A DNA stretch of 64,000 nucleotides from Nitrosomonadales bacterium (GCA_016218415.1 JACRED010000035.1:24365-88364), one strand, 5' to 3'. Shown: positions 17,949 to 26,738, counted from the stretch's first letter. Translations and numbers: made by a program. The notes: a model not told the origin generated them from the sequence alone.

Positions 17949-18494
17949 TCATTGCGTTGTGCGACGCTGCTTGCGTGCGTGCCATTTCCACATCACCGCC
18001 AGCCGCCAGGCGATGCGCACCGCGAAATAACCGGTAATCGAAAGAATAATCGCGAGCAGCGGCAGGCCGAACAGGATAGGCTTGCCCATCGCGATGAACC
18101 AGTCCCACAATGCGCCGGCCCAGTTGTGCCAGTGGATTTTCGGAAACGATAAATGCACCTTTGCATTGCCGCTGTGCTCACCGCTAATCCAGGCGCCGAT
18201 CTCATAAGCGACGACGTATAGCGGCAATATCGTGAACGGGTTGGTGTATAGCGTCGTGAAGGCGGCCACCGGCAGATTGACGCGGAACAATATCGCCAGC
18301 AGTGCGGCGGAGATCATCTGCAACGGGCCGGGGATCAGGCCGCAGAACAGGCCGATCGCCACGCCGCCCGCCACCGAGCGGCGATGCAGATGCCACAGGT
18401 TGGGATGGTGCAGCCAGCCGCTGAACGGCCTGAGCCATCGGTGGCTCTTTACCGTCTCGTGGTGCGGCAGGAACTTGCGGAACAGTTTGCGCAT
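17949..18494 (-). CDS. DUF2062 family membrane protein
   Basis: The 181-residue protein begins MRKLFRKFLPHHETVKSHRWL and has the DUF2062 core LWHLHRRSVAGGVAIGLFCGLIPGPLQM near residues 33-60, followed by two or three further hydrophobic helices (to about 165). Family members are small inner-membrane proteins of unknown function. It is transcribed divergently from comEC across a 30-base gap. Confidence 0.88.
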   Translation of the reverse strand: MRKLFRKFLPHHETVKSHRWLRPFSGWLHHPNLWHLHRRSVAGGVAIGLFCGLIPGPLQMISAALLAILFRVNLPVAAFTTLYTNPFTILPLYVVAYEIGAWISGEHSGNAKVHLSFPKIHWHNWAGALWDWFIAMGKPILFGLPLLAIILSITGYFAVRIAWRLAVMWKWHARKQRRTTQ

Positions 18495-18523
18495 AGGCGG
18501 ATTGTAGCCGCATGGTTTAATCT

Positions 18524-20941
18524 GTGCGTATGGTTATCTTCACGGCATTTTTCACGCTGGGTGTATGGCTGTTGCAACAGCAGCCGGTGCTGCCGGATTT
18601 CGGCTGGGCATGGCTGCTGCCCGGCTTGCTGCTTGCAATAGTGATTCCCGAGAAAATATGGGTCATGCGACTTGTGCGCAACTTGCTCCTTGCAACATTC
18701 GCCCTGGGGCTCGGTTTCTATCACGCCGCCTGGCAAGCCGAGCAGCGCCTGTCCACCGTCCTTGCCAGCGAATGGCAGGGACGCGATATCGAGGCGGTCG
18801 GTGTGGTCGCCGAGCTGCCGCGCCCCCATGAACACGGCCAGCGCTTCCGCTTCGATGTGGAGCGTGTGCTCACGCCGGGTGCCGATGTGCCGCGTCACGT
18901 TTATCTCAGTACCTATCTGGAGAAGAAAGCGGAACCGCTGTCATTGAAAGCCGGAGAGCGCTGGCAGCTCACGCTGCGCCTGAAACAGCCTCACGGCAGC
19001 AGCAATCCGCACGGCTTCGATTTCGAGATGTGGGCGCTGGAAAACGACATCCGCGCGGTGGGCTATGTGCACAACAAGGGCAACAACATCCGCCTCGATG
19101 AACAGGCCGACGGCTTTGGCTATCGCATCGAGTCCTGGCGCGAGGCGGTGCGTGACAAATTCAACAGCGTGCTGGGCGACGCACCCTATGCGGGTGTCTT
19201 GGGGGCGCTGGCTATCGGCGATCAGGGCGGCATCTCCGCCGCGCAATGGCAGGTGTACACCCGCACCGGGGTCAATCACCTGATGAGCATCTCCGGCCTG
19301 CACATCACCATGCTCGCCAGCCTGGGCTTTGCCGTCACTTACTGGCTGTGGCGGCGCAGCACCCGGCTGACGCTGCGGCTACCGGCGCGCAAGGCCGCGG
19401 CGCTGGTCGCATTGCTGGTGGCACTCGGCTACGCGCTGCTGTCCGGCTTTGGCGTGCCCGCGCAGCGCACCGTGTTCATGGTCGGCTCGGTTGCCGTTGC
19501 GCTGTGGCTGAACCGCAATTTTTCGCTCGGGCAGATACTCGCCATCGCGCTGCTCGGCGTATTGATACCCGATCCCTGGGCGGTGATGTCGCCGGGCTTC
19601 TGGCTGTCGTTTGGCGCGGTCGTGCTGATCCTGTATGTATCTGCACACAGGATTGGTGTGGCACATTGGCTGGTGCAATATGCCACCGTGCAATGGGCGA
19701 TGACCATCGGCCTGATACCGCTGTTGCTCGGCCTGTTCCAGCAGGTGTCGCTGGTCTCGCCGGTCGCCAACGCGATCGCCATTCCGCTGGTCAGCCTGAT
19801 CGTCGTCCCGCTCACGCTGCTCGGTGCGGCATTGCCGCTGAATGCGCCGTTGTGGCTGGCGCATACCGTGATGGGCTGGACGATGGTGTTTCTGGAATGG
19901 CTGAACGCTTTGCCGCAGGCGGTATGGGTGCAGCACGCACCGCCGACATGGAGCGTGATTGCGGGCGTGCTGGGCGTATTGCTGATCCTCGCGCCGCGCG
20001 GCTTTCCGGCGCGCTGGCTGGGTGTGTTGCTGCTGTTGCCGATGTTCCTCAACACCCCGGAGTCACCTGCGCACGGCACGGTGAAGCTGGTCATCTTCGA
20101 TGTCGGGCAGGGCCTGGCGGTTGCCGCGCAGACAAGTAACCACGCGCTGCTTTACGACACCGGCCCGGATTTTAGCGGCGATACCGACAGCGGCAACCGT
20201 ATCATGATCCCCACGCTGCGGGCGCTGGGTATTGCCGAACTGGACGGCCTGATCCTCAGCCACGACGACATCGACCACACCGGCGGCGCGGCCTCGGTGA
20301 TGCAGGCCATGCCGATAGGCTGGGTGGCGTCATCGCTATCACTTGATGATCCTGAAACCGTTCGCCCTGAGCTTGTCGAAGGGTCGGGAGTCTTTGACGC
20401 GCTCAGGGCGAACGGGCTGATAACGGAATTGGCGAAGCGGCAAACACGCCCCTGCCGCGACGGAGATAACTGGGAGTGGGACGGCGTGCGCTTCGAAGTT
20501 CTGCATCCCGCCGCCGGTGAAATCGATTCGGCAAAGGTTCACGACAACGACCTCGGCTGCGTGCTGCGCATCAGCGCAGGCGACAGGCGCATTCTGCTGA
20601 CGGCGGACATCGAAAAGAATACCGAACGCAGGCTGCTAAAAGTCCACGCCGACAAACTGGCCGCCGACCTGCTGGTCGTCCCGCATCACGGCAGCAAGAG
20701 TTCATCCACGGCAGAATTCGTCGCCGCCACACAGCCGGACTACGCCGTGTTCACCGTCGGCTACCGCAACCGCTTCGGCCATCCCAAGCGGGAAGTGGTG
20801 CAACGTTATGCCGACAGCGGCGCGGAGTTGCTGCGCTCGGACGAGGACGGCGCGATCCTGGTCGAGATGAATGGGCAGGGATTAAATGTGGAGCGTTACC
20901 GCAAGATTCACCGGCGTTACTGGACGCATATGCCGTCGTGA
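18524..20941 (+). CDS. comEC: DNA internalisation protein ComEC/Rec2
   Basis: ComEC forms the inner-membrane channel for single-stranded DNA in natural transformation. The 805-residue protein has an N-terminal membrane part with a DUF4131-like domain, and the ComEC core (GVLGALAIGDQGGIS and LMSISGLHITML near 240-265). A C-terminal metallo-beta-lactamase domain starts near 522 (VIFDVGQGLAVA), with LSHDDIDHTGG near 582 and VPHHGSKSSS near 720. The start is GTG 18524 or ATG 18530; neither has a clear ribosome site. Inside the nuclease-like domain about 20 residues are encoded by a palindromic repeat (20359-20414). The frame stays intact. Confidence 0.94.
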   Translation: MRMVIFTAFFTLGVWLLQQQPVLPDFGWAWLLPGLLLAIVIPEKIWVMRLVRNLLLATFALGLGFYHAAWQAEQRLSTVLASEWQGRDIEAVGVVAELPRPHEHGQRFRFDVERVLTPGADVPRHVYLSTYLEKKAEPLSLKAGERWQLTLRLKQPHGSSNPHGFDFEMWALENDIRAVGYVHNKGNNIRLDEQADGFGYRIESWREAVRDKFNSVLGDAPYAGVLGALAIGDQGGISAAQWQVYTRTGVNHLMSISGLHITMLASLGFAVTYWLWRRSTRLTLRLPARKAAALVALLVALGYALLSGFGVPAQRTVFMVGSVAVALWLNRNFSLGQILAIALLGVLIPDPWAVMSPGFWLSFGAVVLILYVSAHRIGVAHWLVQYATVQWAMTIGLIPLLLGLFQQVSLVSPVANAIAIPLVSLIVVPLTLLGAALPLNAPLWLAHTVMGWTMVFLEWLNALPQAVWVQHAPPTWSVIAGVLGVLLILAPRGFPARWLGVLLLLPMFLNTPESPAHGTVKLVIFDVGQGLAVAAQTSNHALLYDTGPDFSGDTDSGNRIMIPTLRALGIAELDGLILSHDDIDHTGGAASVMQAMPIGWVASSLSLDDPETVRPELVEGSGVFDALRANGLITELAKRQTRPCRDGDNWEWDGVRFEVLHPAAGEIDSAKVHDNDLGCVLRISAGDRRILLTADIEKNTERRLLKVHADKLAADLLVVPHHGSKSSSTAEFVAATQPDYAVFTVGYRNRFGHPKREVVQRYADSGAELLRSDEDGAILVEMNGQGLNVERYRKIHRRYWTHMPS
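20359..20414. repeat. REP-like palindrome inside comEC
   Basis: A perfect 14-bp inverted repeat, CGTTCGCCCTGAGC at 20359-20372 and GCTCAGGGCGAACG at 20401-20414, is separated by 28 bases. Its left part with CTTGTCGAAGGGTC is a motif I know as an abundant intergenic repeat in Proteobacteria. Here it is translated in frame as TVRPELVEGSGVFDALRANG within the ComEC metallo-beta-lactamase domain. Confidence 0.88.
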
Positions 20942-20990
20942 TGATAAAGATGCCCGATCAATAATGACCAGCGATGTCGTTGAATGAAAC

Positions 20991-21004
20991 TAACAAATTT
21001 GTTA
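20991..21004. promoter_or_regulatory. Perfect palindrome before the toxin-antitoxin genes
   Basis: TAACAAATTTGTTA is a perfect 14-bp palindrome ending ten bases before the toxin start codon. HigA-type antitoxins repress their own operon by binding such sites, so this is a likely autoregulatory operator. Confidence 0.6.
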
Positions 21005-21014
21005 CTATCTGCAC

Positions 21015-21338
21015 ATGAGCTACACCATCAACTACTACAGTGAAGCGCTGCAAGCTGAGATCATGTCTTTGCCCGCCACGTTACAGGCGCGCTATATCGG
21101 GCTGACTGCAAGAATGATGGTGTATGGCGCAAATCTCGGGCAACCGCACACCGAAGCCTTCGGCGACGGATTGTTCGAATTGCGGCTGAAGGGAGCTGAA
21201 GGAATTGCGCGCGTGTTCTATTGCACGCTGGTTGGCCGGCAGATCATCATGTTGCATTGCTTCGTCAAGAAGTCGCAGAAGACGCCGGTCAAGGAACGCA
21301 AGATTGCAGAAAAGCGAATGAAGGAGATAAAGTCATGA
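21015..21338 (+). CDS. RelE/HigB-like toxin (phage Gp49-like family)
   Basis: The 107-residue basic protein has the RelE/HigB fold signature: LPATLQARYIGLTARM near 20-35, LFELRLKGAEGIARVFYCTLVGRQIIMLHCFVKKSQKTP in the C-terminal half, with the Arg/Tyr/Lys/His residues typical of ribosome-dependent mRNA interferases. Gene order is toxin first, antitoxin second, with a four-base overlap (ATGA), the HigBA arrangement. It sits at the edge of an AT-richer accessory region. Confidence 0.9.
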   Translation: MSYTINYYSEALQAEIMSLPATLQARYIGLTARMMVYGANLGQPHTEAFGDGLFELRLKGAEGIARVFYCTLVGRQIIMLHCFVKKSQKTPVKERKIAEKRMKEIKS

Positions 21339-21664
21339 AAACTAAAACCGTGAAGCCAAAAACCGCGAAAACCAAAGTCCTGACCCACGAGAAAATGGTC
21401 GCCAAAATGTTGAAAGACCCTGCGGTGCGCGCCGAGCACGAGCGGCTGAACCGCGAAGAATTTGCCATCCTCGACGAAATACTCGCTGCACGTCGCGAAG
21501 CCGGGCTGACACAGGCGCAGATAGCCGAACGCATGGGCACCCAGGCCCCCGCCATCGCGCGACTGGAAAGCGCCCTCGCCAGCGGCAAGCATTCGCCCAG
21601 CCTGAGCACCCTGCGTAAATATGCCGCAGCATTGGGTAAGCGAGTAGAGGTGCATCTGGTTTAG
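21335..21664 (+). CDS. XRE-type antitoxin (HigA-like)
   Basis: The 109-residue protein has a lysine/threonine-rich N-terminus (MKTKTVKPKTAKTK) and a C-terminal helix-turn-helix (ILAARREAGLTQAQIAERMGT...AIARLES near residues 48-80), ending RVEVHLV. It should neutralise the upstream toxin and repress the operon. AAGGAG at 21320-21325 gives its ribosome site inside the toxin gene. Confidence 0.9.
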   Translation: MKTKTVKPKTAKTKVLTHEKMVAKMLKDPAVRAEHERLNREEFAILDEILAARREAGLTQAQIAERMGTQAPAIARLESALASGKHSPSLSTLRKYAAALGKRVEVHLV

Positions 21665-21689
21665 CGTGCGGGGACGGGAGAGTCACATG

Positions 21690-21726
21690 AAAAAATAGAC
21701 GACCTGTTGGCCGCCTATTTTGTTTG
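21690..21726 (+). terminator. Likely terminator after the toxin-antitoxin pair
   Basis: AAAATAGACGACC and GGCCGCCTATTTT form a 13-bp stem with two mismatches and a short loop, followed by TGTTTG. The A-rich left side makes it potentially bidirectional. Confidence 0.55.
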
Positions 21727-21939
21727 AGGTCTGTCCCTGAGGCCTTTCGGTAACAACTACTGGGGGCAGGGCACCAATCTTTCACGTTAGTGATGATGTG
21801 GCAAAATCAATGGGACACCGTCCCCAAGTCGTTTACTCGGAGTGGTTCAAGTACATTTCGATACACAGGTGCGTTTCGTTATAGTACATTCCGTTTTGCA
21901 CAAATCGGCAGTTATTTAGCATATCTACAAGGTGGTTTT

Positions 21940-22566
21940 GTGAGCCAAAGCTCTGATACAGAAATTCGGAAAGCCTTTCATGCGCAAAAGCTTAAGGACT
22001 ACCACAATTGTCAAAATACTATTGTGATAGATGAGCTTGGTCTTATTCATGGAAGAAATCGTATTGATATCGCCGTTTTCAATGGATGCCTCCATGGCTA
22101 TGAAATCAAGAGCGCAAAAGACAACCTAGAGCGATTCCCCGATCAGCTGTCTGTTTATAGAGAGTGCTTGGAAAAACTAACATTTGTAGTCGCGCCAAAC
22201 CATTTGGAGGTGGTTTTTTCCATGTCTCCCCAATGGTGTGGAGTATTGTTGGCCGAAAAGGGGCCGCGTGGAGGTATTTCCTTTTCGACTATTCGACGCG
22301 CGCAAAAGAATCCCGAAATTAATCTAGTGTCATTTGCTCACTTGCTGTGGAAGAACGAAGCGATAGAGTTGCTTGGTAAGCTAGGTATTGAACGAGATAA
22401 ACAGAAAGTATCAAGATCTGAACTGTATAAACAACTGACCCAGCTAGTTTCAATTGATGAATTGTCAGTATGGGTTAAAGAGCAATTCATGAAGCGTGAA
22501 ACGTGGCGAGTTGCTCCACAACTTTTACAAGATGGTGGCTCACTCCAACTTGCTTCCAGACAGTGA
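21940..22566 (+). CDS. sce7726 family protein, PD-(D/E)xK nuclease-like
   Basis: The protein resembles the sce7726 family of accessory regions. It has the restriction-nuclease pattern VIDELGLIHGRNRIDIAVFNG...GYEIKSAKD: E, then D in RIDIAV, then E-x-K in EIK, near residues 35-65. This suggests a DNA- or RNA-cleaving fold, though activity is not shown. The frame opens at 21790, but the family-like part begins at a GTG (21940) preceded by AAGGTGG, giving 208 residues. It converges with and overlaps the beta family gene by 80 bp. Base composition is AT-richer than the flanking genes. Confidence 0.75.
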   Translation: MSQSSDTEIRKAFHAQKLKDYHNCQNTIVIDELGLIHGRNRIDIAVFNGCLHGYEIKSAKDNLERFPDQLSVYRECLEKLTFVVAPNHLEVVFSMSPQWCGVLLAEKGPRGGISFSTIRRAQKNPEINLVSFAHLLWKNEAIELLGKLGIERDKQKVSRSELYKQLTQLVSIDELSVWVKEQFMKRETWRVAPQLLQDGGSLQLASRQ

Positions 22567-23563
22567 GATTCCCCGTACCTTCAGCCCCAGACAATGTATC
22601 GCTAATTCTCTTATCACCGCTCGAATAGCCACTTCCGCACCAGTGCACAGAATCTACAATTGATTGGCAGTGCACAGTCATTTGAGACTCATTGCCCCTA
22701 AATGCCGTCCCTTTTGGAACAAACCAAACGCCATCGCCTGTGTAAACAATTTTTCCTGCCGGTTTAACGTGGCGCATATCTAGCTCCAAAAACTCTGGTG
22801 ACTCGATTGCGTAATCACCGAATGAAGGGACTCTGATGCCTTTCAAATCAGTGGCTAGTTGTTGATACAAACCCCATTCGTGCCTCGTTAATTCACCACC
22901 CGGCTTTTTAATTGCAGAAAGCTGCACTGACGTGGCCGCCAACGTAAGAGATCTAAAATTGTTTAGGTCTGCGATCTTTCCTATTGCATTTGTTAAAGCC
23001 TTGGAAAAGGCAGGATAGGGCTCAAACGATTTTGGCTGTTCCAAGTCAATCACAAGATCAACTTGCGAGAAATTCAAACCAAGATAATGCACCAGTCCCT
23101 GCATTTTTGAATTTAGCTCAATGCTCATTAACTCTGGCAATGTAATCCTGATGCAAACACCAATCTTATCTTCGTTAACAATATGTTTTACTAACTTAGT
23201 AAACTCTTCAGTTCTGGATAACTTGACGACTGGAACTGCAATACAGCCGTTTTTCCTTAGCTCTGCAAAGATAAAGTCGATAACTCTCGCACCACCATCC
23301 ATGGATGCAGACTCAAGACTATTATGAATGTCGATGAGAGCTTTTCTTTTCCCCCATTTTGCAAGGAGGCGCTTCGGAAAAGTTTCTACGTGCTCCTGCA
23401 CTGTCTTCTTCGGTCGCGTCTCTTCAAAGTCATACTCCACAGGTGGAATTACTATCAAAGGTACGATAAAGCTTTTCTTTTCCTCATCAAGCCGTGACAA
23501 GGCTTGGTATTCCCCCTGCCTCCATTTCAAAATAGGTACATAGTGACTTACTGTTATGGTCAT
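22487..23563 (-). CDS. Beta family protein (sce7725-like)
   Basis: The 358-residue protein matches the beta family (Pfam Beta_protein), often annotated next to sce7726. It starts MTITVSHYVPILKWRQGEYQAL and shows PLIVIPPVEYDFEE, LVIDLEQPK and a C-terminal WCGSGYSSGDKRIS region. The overall layout suggests an alpha/beta barrel-like fold, but the biochemical function is unknown. It overlaps the upstream protease-regulator gene by four bases and the convergent sce7726 gene by 80 bp at its 3' end. Confidence 0.8.
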   Translation of the reverse strand: MTITVSHYVPILKWRQGEYQALSRLDEEKKSFIVPLIVIPPVEYDFEETRPKKTVQEHVETFPKRLLAKWGKRKALIDIHNSLESASMDGGARVIDFIFAELRKNGCIAVPVVKLSRTEEFTKLVKHIVNEDKIGVCIRITLPELMSIELNSKMQGLVHYLGLNFSQVDLVIDLEQPKSFEPYPAFSKALTNAIGKIADLNNFRSLTLAATSVQLSAIKKPGGELTRHEWGLYQQLATDLKGIRVPSFGDYAIESPEFLELDMRHVKPAGKIVYTGDGVWFVPKGTAFRGNESQMTVHCQSIVDSVHWCGSGYSSGDKRISDTLSGAEGTGNLTVWKQVGVSHHLVKVVEQLATFHAS

Positions 23564-24828
23564 GATGTCTGCCCAATAATCTTCCGTACTTCTCCATGCC
23601 CTAGTAGGTTATTGAGAATGGTGTAGTTATTGCGCTCCTTCCTGATACGACCAGCAAGAATACTTGGGTGGACTCCAAGATTATGCGCATCTACTTCAAC
23701 AGATTCTTCTGAGAGAGAAAACTTCGATAAGCACAATTCCCAAGCCTCGGGAGAGATAAGATGATTTAGGGCGAATTCGTCAGCGTCTTTCTCGATTTCA
23801 TCATTCTGCGAGCTCTTCTCTTCATCAAAAAAGTCCATATGAAGAGAATCAAACAGATGCAAAAATACATGCCCCAATTCGTGGAGTAGCACAAACCAGA
23901 AATTATCTAAGCGATCATATCGGAGAGTTAACGCAATTACTGGGTTGCCAGACTCGGCAAGCATCGCAGCACCATCTAGATAAGTGCCCTTAAGATGCTC
24001 TTCAATGACTAGTATTATTCCCTTTTCAGCGAGAAAATTTCGCACTTTAACTGGCGCGTCCAAGGCGGTAGATAGTTCAACAAGGCTGCTGATCCAAGTA
24101 TCCCTAAAGTCAAACTCACGGGCTATTTCCCCCTTCTGAATTTCTGTTTTAGCTTTTTGTAAGACGCGAGCTTGCCATGCTAATAACGAATATTCGTTAG
24201 GTGAATTTTCGCCATGAAACTTCTTGCGATGCAAAGCTGAGACGAACTGTGGCCCGGCTGTTTGTTCAAAGAAATTCTTGGCTGCCTGAATAGGAGATGA
24301 TTGACCACTCAGGGATAACCATCCTTTTGAGATCATCTCTTTTAGCGGAAATTTTTCCCAGTCAACCGAACTTGAATCTTTCCACGCAAAAATGGAGTTC
24401 GCGGCGACGCTTTCAGCGCCACCCCAAACACCTCGAATGCTTACACCTAAAATCTCTGAAACTTGGATTAATCGGGATAAGCTGGCTCCCATGTAATTTG
24501 TTGCCTCATAACGCTGAATTTGTTGTGCTGTCATCTCAAGTGCACTGCCCAAATCTTTTTGAGACATACCTTTGGCTATTCGAGCCTGAATAAGTATGCG
24601 CGGGAGCATGCTGAGATCAGAACATTCTGTAAATTTCGTATGGCCTTCTTTCAGCAGTTCGAATTCAGTAATTTCTGCTTCTACATCGGAAATTTGGCTC
24701 TGAAGAGCATCAAACTGAGCCTTTACAAGCCATGATGGCTCGTTAGCTTTTTTCAATTCATCAAGAGACGCACGAAGTTTATTCATTTGAGTAATTGAAA
24801 CTTTGTACTGCACCTCGTTGTAAATCAT
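23560..24828 (-). CDS. XRE helix-turn-helix protein with ImmA/IrrE metallopeptidase
   Basis: The 422-residue protein has an N-terminal coiled region (residues 1-65), an XRE helix-turn-helix (ARIAKGMSQKDLGSALEMTAQQIQRYE near 82-108) and a C-terminal ImmA/IrrE protease with the zinc motif HELGH near residue 316 and a downstream acidic DADEFA zinc ligand region. Such proteins cleave or sense regulators and often control mobile or defence genes. It lies in the middle of a three-gene minus-strand operon with four-base overlaps on both sides. Confidence 0.9.
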   Translation of the reverse strand: MIYNEVQYKVSITQMNKLRASLDELKKANEPSWLVKAQFDALQSQISDVEAEITEFELLKEGHTKFTECSDLSMLPRILIQARIAKGMSQKDLGSALEMTAQQIQRYEATNYMGASLSRLIQVSEILGVSIRGVWGGAESVAANSIFAWKDSSSVDWEKFPLKEMISKGWLSLSGQSSPIQAAKNFFEQTAGPQFVSALHRKKFHGENSPNEYSLLAWQARVLQKAKTEIQKGEIAREFDFRDTWISSLVELSTALDAPVKVRNFLAEKGIILVIEEHLKGTYLDGAAMLAESGNPVIALTLRYDRLDNFWFVLLHELGHVFLHLFDSLHMDFFDEEKSSQNDEIEKDADEFALNHLISPEAWELCLSKFSLSEESVEVDAHNLGVHPSILAGRIRKERNNYTILNNLLGHGEVRKIIGQTS

Positions 24829-25304
24829 GGCTGCACTCCTTTATTAGCAACAAAGGATTCATTTCTAAGATCGATCAATACAATTCCTTTAGGTAAGCCC
24901 GTATGACGGTCGGTTTGGAAAAAATCTATAAACGTTTTGCCCGGAGAGGCGAGAAATCCAAAAGGAAACAATTCGCCTTTGAATTTGATCTTTTGGTTTT
25001 GCCGTTTATTCGTGAAATCCAAAAAGACGGGGTCCAACAAAGTTGGATTAACACCAGTTGGATCCCAGCACGCATCGTAATCGCTAGGACAAGGTTTACC
25101 TGTAACGTAGCTGCCATCCAAATATAAAAGCGGACATCCGGCAGCAGAAAGCTTTTCCGCTGCTGCCACCAAGCCCGCAAATAATTCCCTTCGGTACAGC
25201 GTTGTCGCAAAAGTAGCTTCTACCTCCGCAAGAGATGCAGAGTGAATTCCAGGTGGCAGAACTTTCCAAGGACTGGAAGCAAGGTCTTCAAGATTGGGTA
25301 TCAT
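24825..25304 (-). CDS. DUF6932-like, nucleotidyltransferase-like protein
   Basis: The 159-residue protein begins MIPNLEDLASSPWKVLPPGIH. The longer frame to 25418 adds 38 residues that look non-coding and cross a palindrome, so 25304 is preferred. It contains YLDGSYVTGKPCPSDYD near residues 62-78, resembling the GS-x10-D-x-D motif of minimal nucleotidyltransferases. The C-terminal half (KGIVLIDLRNESF) follows. I associate it with DUF6932, seen beside defence genes. It is first in the operon. Function unknown. Confidence 0.75.
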   Translation of the reverse strand: MIPNLEDLASSPWKVLPPGIHSASLAEVEATFATTLYRRELFAGLVAAAEKLSAAGCPLLYLDGSYVTGKPCPSDYDACWDPTGVNPTLLDPVFLDFTNKRQNQKIKFKGELFPFGFLASPGKTFIDFFQTDRHTGLPKGIVLIDLRNESFVANKGVQP

Positions 25305-25306
25305 GG

Positions 25307-25324
25307 CACAACAATAATGTTGTG
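25307..25324 (-). promoter_or_regulatory. Inverted repeat at the head of the DUF6932-XRE operon
   Basis: CACAACAATAATGTTGTG has perfect 7-bp arms around a 4-base spacer and ends two bases before the start codon. Such a site is a natural operator for the XRE protein encoded second in the operon. Confidence 0.6.
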
Positions 25325-25549
25325 TTGCTGTTAAGTCAAGGTATTTATGATATTTATTTAATGAAATTATTATGAATAGGTTAAAGGTGGCATCGCAATA
25401 TTCCTCAGCGCCACCCATTTAACGAATCAACAATCAGTAATAATCAGAGAAAGGAACTAAACGGACCAGGCACGGATTTCCCCGGATTTTTACAAGATGC
25501 GCTCACCCCCGGTATTGCTGAGGGGTGGCAAACCGAGATGGGTTTGTGC

Positions 25550-26269
25550 TCAGTGCAGCGTAGTCGGCGCGCCGCAACACTTCTTGAACTTCTTGCCGGA
25601 GCCGCAAGGGCAAGCCTCGTTGCGGCCGGTCTTGTTGCTGGTGACCGGCATGCCTCCCGGTTGTGCCATGCGTTCATCGGTCGCCGCTTCGCGCTGTTCG
25701 CGGAAGTATTCGTGCAGCATCGATACCCTTTCCGCGATGGACTCGTAGGCGCCCTGTGTGGCGCGCTTCATGTCCTTGCTCTTTTTCAGCAGATCCCAAC
25801 CCGCTTCAGTGCCCAGCAACACCATCGGTGAAACCAGTTCGGGGCGATCATTGAACACCGCATCCCACGGTTCGTTGAACACGGTCGCCCCGAGCATGAA
25901 GCCCATGCACCATCCTTCCGCATCGAAGAACTCGCTGCCGTCTTCCTGTGCCAGTGTGAAGAACAGCGGCTCGTACTGGTCGCTCTCTATCGCTTCCAGT
26001 ACGCTGTTGTAGTGGCGCATGATCAGGCCGAGGATGCGGTTGCCGGTATCCATGGTCGTGAATAAGGGCTCGTTCACACCTTTTTCGGAGTCCCATATCC
26101 AGCGAAAATATTCGCTGGGCTTGATGAGCTGGGGATGCAACACCAGTGAGGCGAAGAAACCGTCCAGCATCGAGATGTCCATCGCGTTTTCCGGCATGTC
26201 GTCCGATAACAGGAAATTATCCAGCTCGTCGAGCTCGTTGTCGTTCAGCGCTTGCGGGGTGTTATGCAT
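25550..26269 (-). CDS. UPF0149/YecA family protein with SEC-C motif
   Basis: The 239-residue protein has a helical UPF0149 domain (ELDELDNFLLS...MDISMLDGFFASLVLHP near residues 12-50 and GWCMGFMLGA near 118) and a C-terminal zinc-binding SEC-C motif (GRNEACPCGSGKKFKKCCG near 215-233). SEC-C tails bind zinc and often contact ribosomes or nucleic acid. Compositionally it belongs to the core genome again, marking the right side of the accessory island. Confidence 0.9.
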   Translation of the reverse strand: MHNTPQALNDNELDELDNFLLSDDMPENAMDISMLDGFFASLVLHPQLIKPSEYFRWIWDSEKGVNEPLFTTMDTGNRILGLIMRHYNSVLEAIESDQYEPLFFTLAQEDGSEFFDAEGWCMGFMLGATVFNEPWDAVFNDRPELVSPMVLLGTEAGWDLLKKSKDMKRATQGAYESIAERVSMLHEYFREQREAATDERMAQPGGMPVTSNKTGRNEACPCGSGKKFKKCCGAPTTLH

Positions 26270-26318
26270 GATAGTCTCGCCTGGAAATAAGCTGGTGTGA
26301 GGTGGCGCGAAAAATAGT

Positions 26319-26738
26319 TTAGCCGCGCGTGTTCGACTGCGTATCGAAACGGGTCAGGTCAACCAGCGGCGCAGGCTGCCAGCCCGGCTTACTGTGCTCG
26401 GCGACGACGTTGGTGAAGATGCCGCCGCGCACATAGAACTTGGCGGTCAGGCGCATGAAGCGCGGGTGGGTGGCGGCGACTAGGTCGTCGAGGATGCGGT
26501 TGGTGACGTCCTCGTGGAAATGCCCTTCGTTGCGGAACGACCACATGTAGAGCTTGAGGCTTTTCAGCTCGACACAATGCTGGTCGGCGATGTAGTCGAG
26601 GATCAGCGTGGCGAAGTCGGGCTGGCCGGTCTTGGGGCACAGACAAGTGAACTCCGGGATCTCCATATGGATGTGGTAATCCCTTGCGGGCTGCGGATTG
26701 GGGAAGGTTTCCAGTATTTTCGAGGGTTGTGTCGTCAT
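26319..26738 (-). CDS. queF: NADPH-dependent preQ0 reductase QueF
   Basis: QueF reduces 7-cyano-7-deazaguanine to preQ1 in queuosine biosynthesis. The 139-residue short form has the catalytic Cys in [14 protein letters not shown] near residues 30-43, the NADPH motif [20 protein letters not shown] near 57-76 and the tail [12 protein letters not shown]. It is divergent from smc. Confidence 0.95.
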   Translation of the reverse strand: MTTQPSKILETFPNPQPARDYHIHMEIPEFTCLCPKTGQPDFATLILDYIADQHCVELKSLKLYMWSFRNEGHFHEDVTNRILDDLVAATHPRFMRLTAKFYVRGGIFTNVVAEHSKPGWQPAPLVDLTRFDTQSNTRG

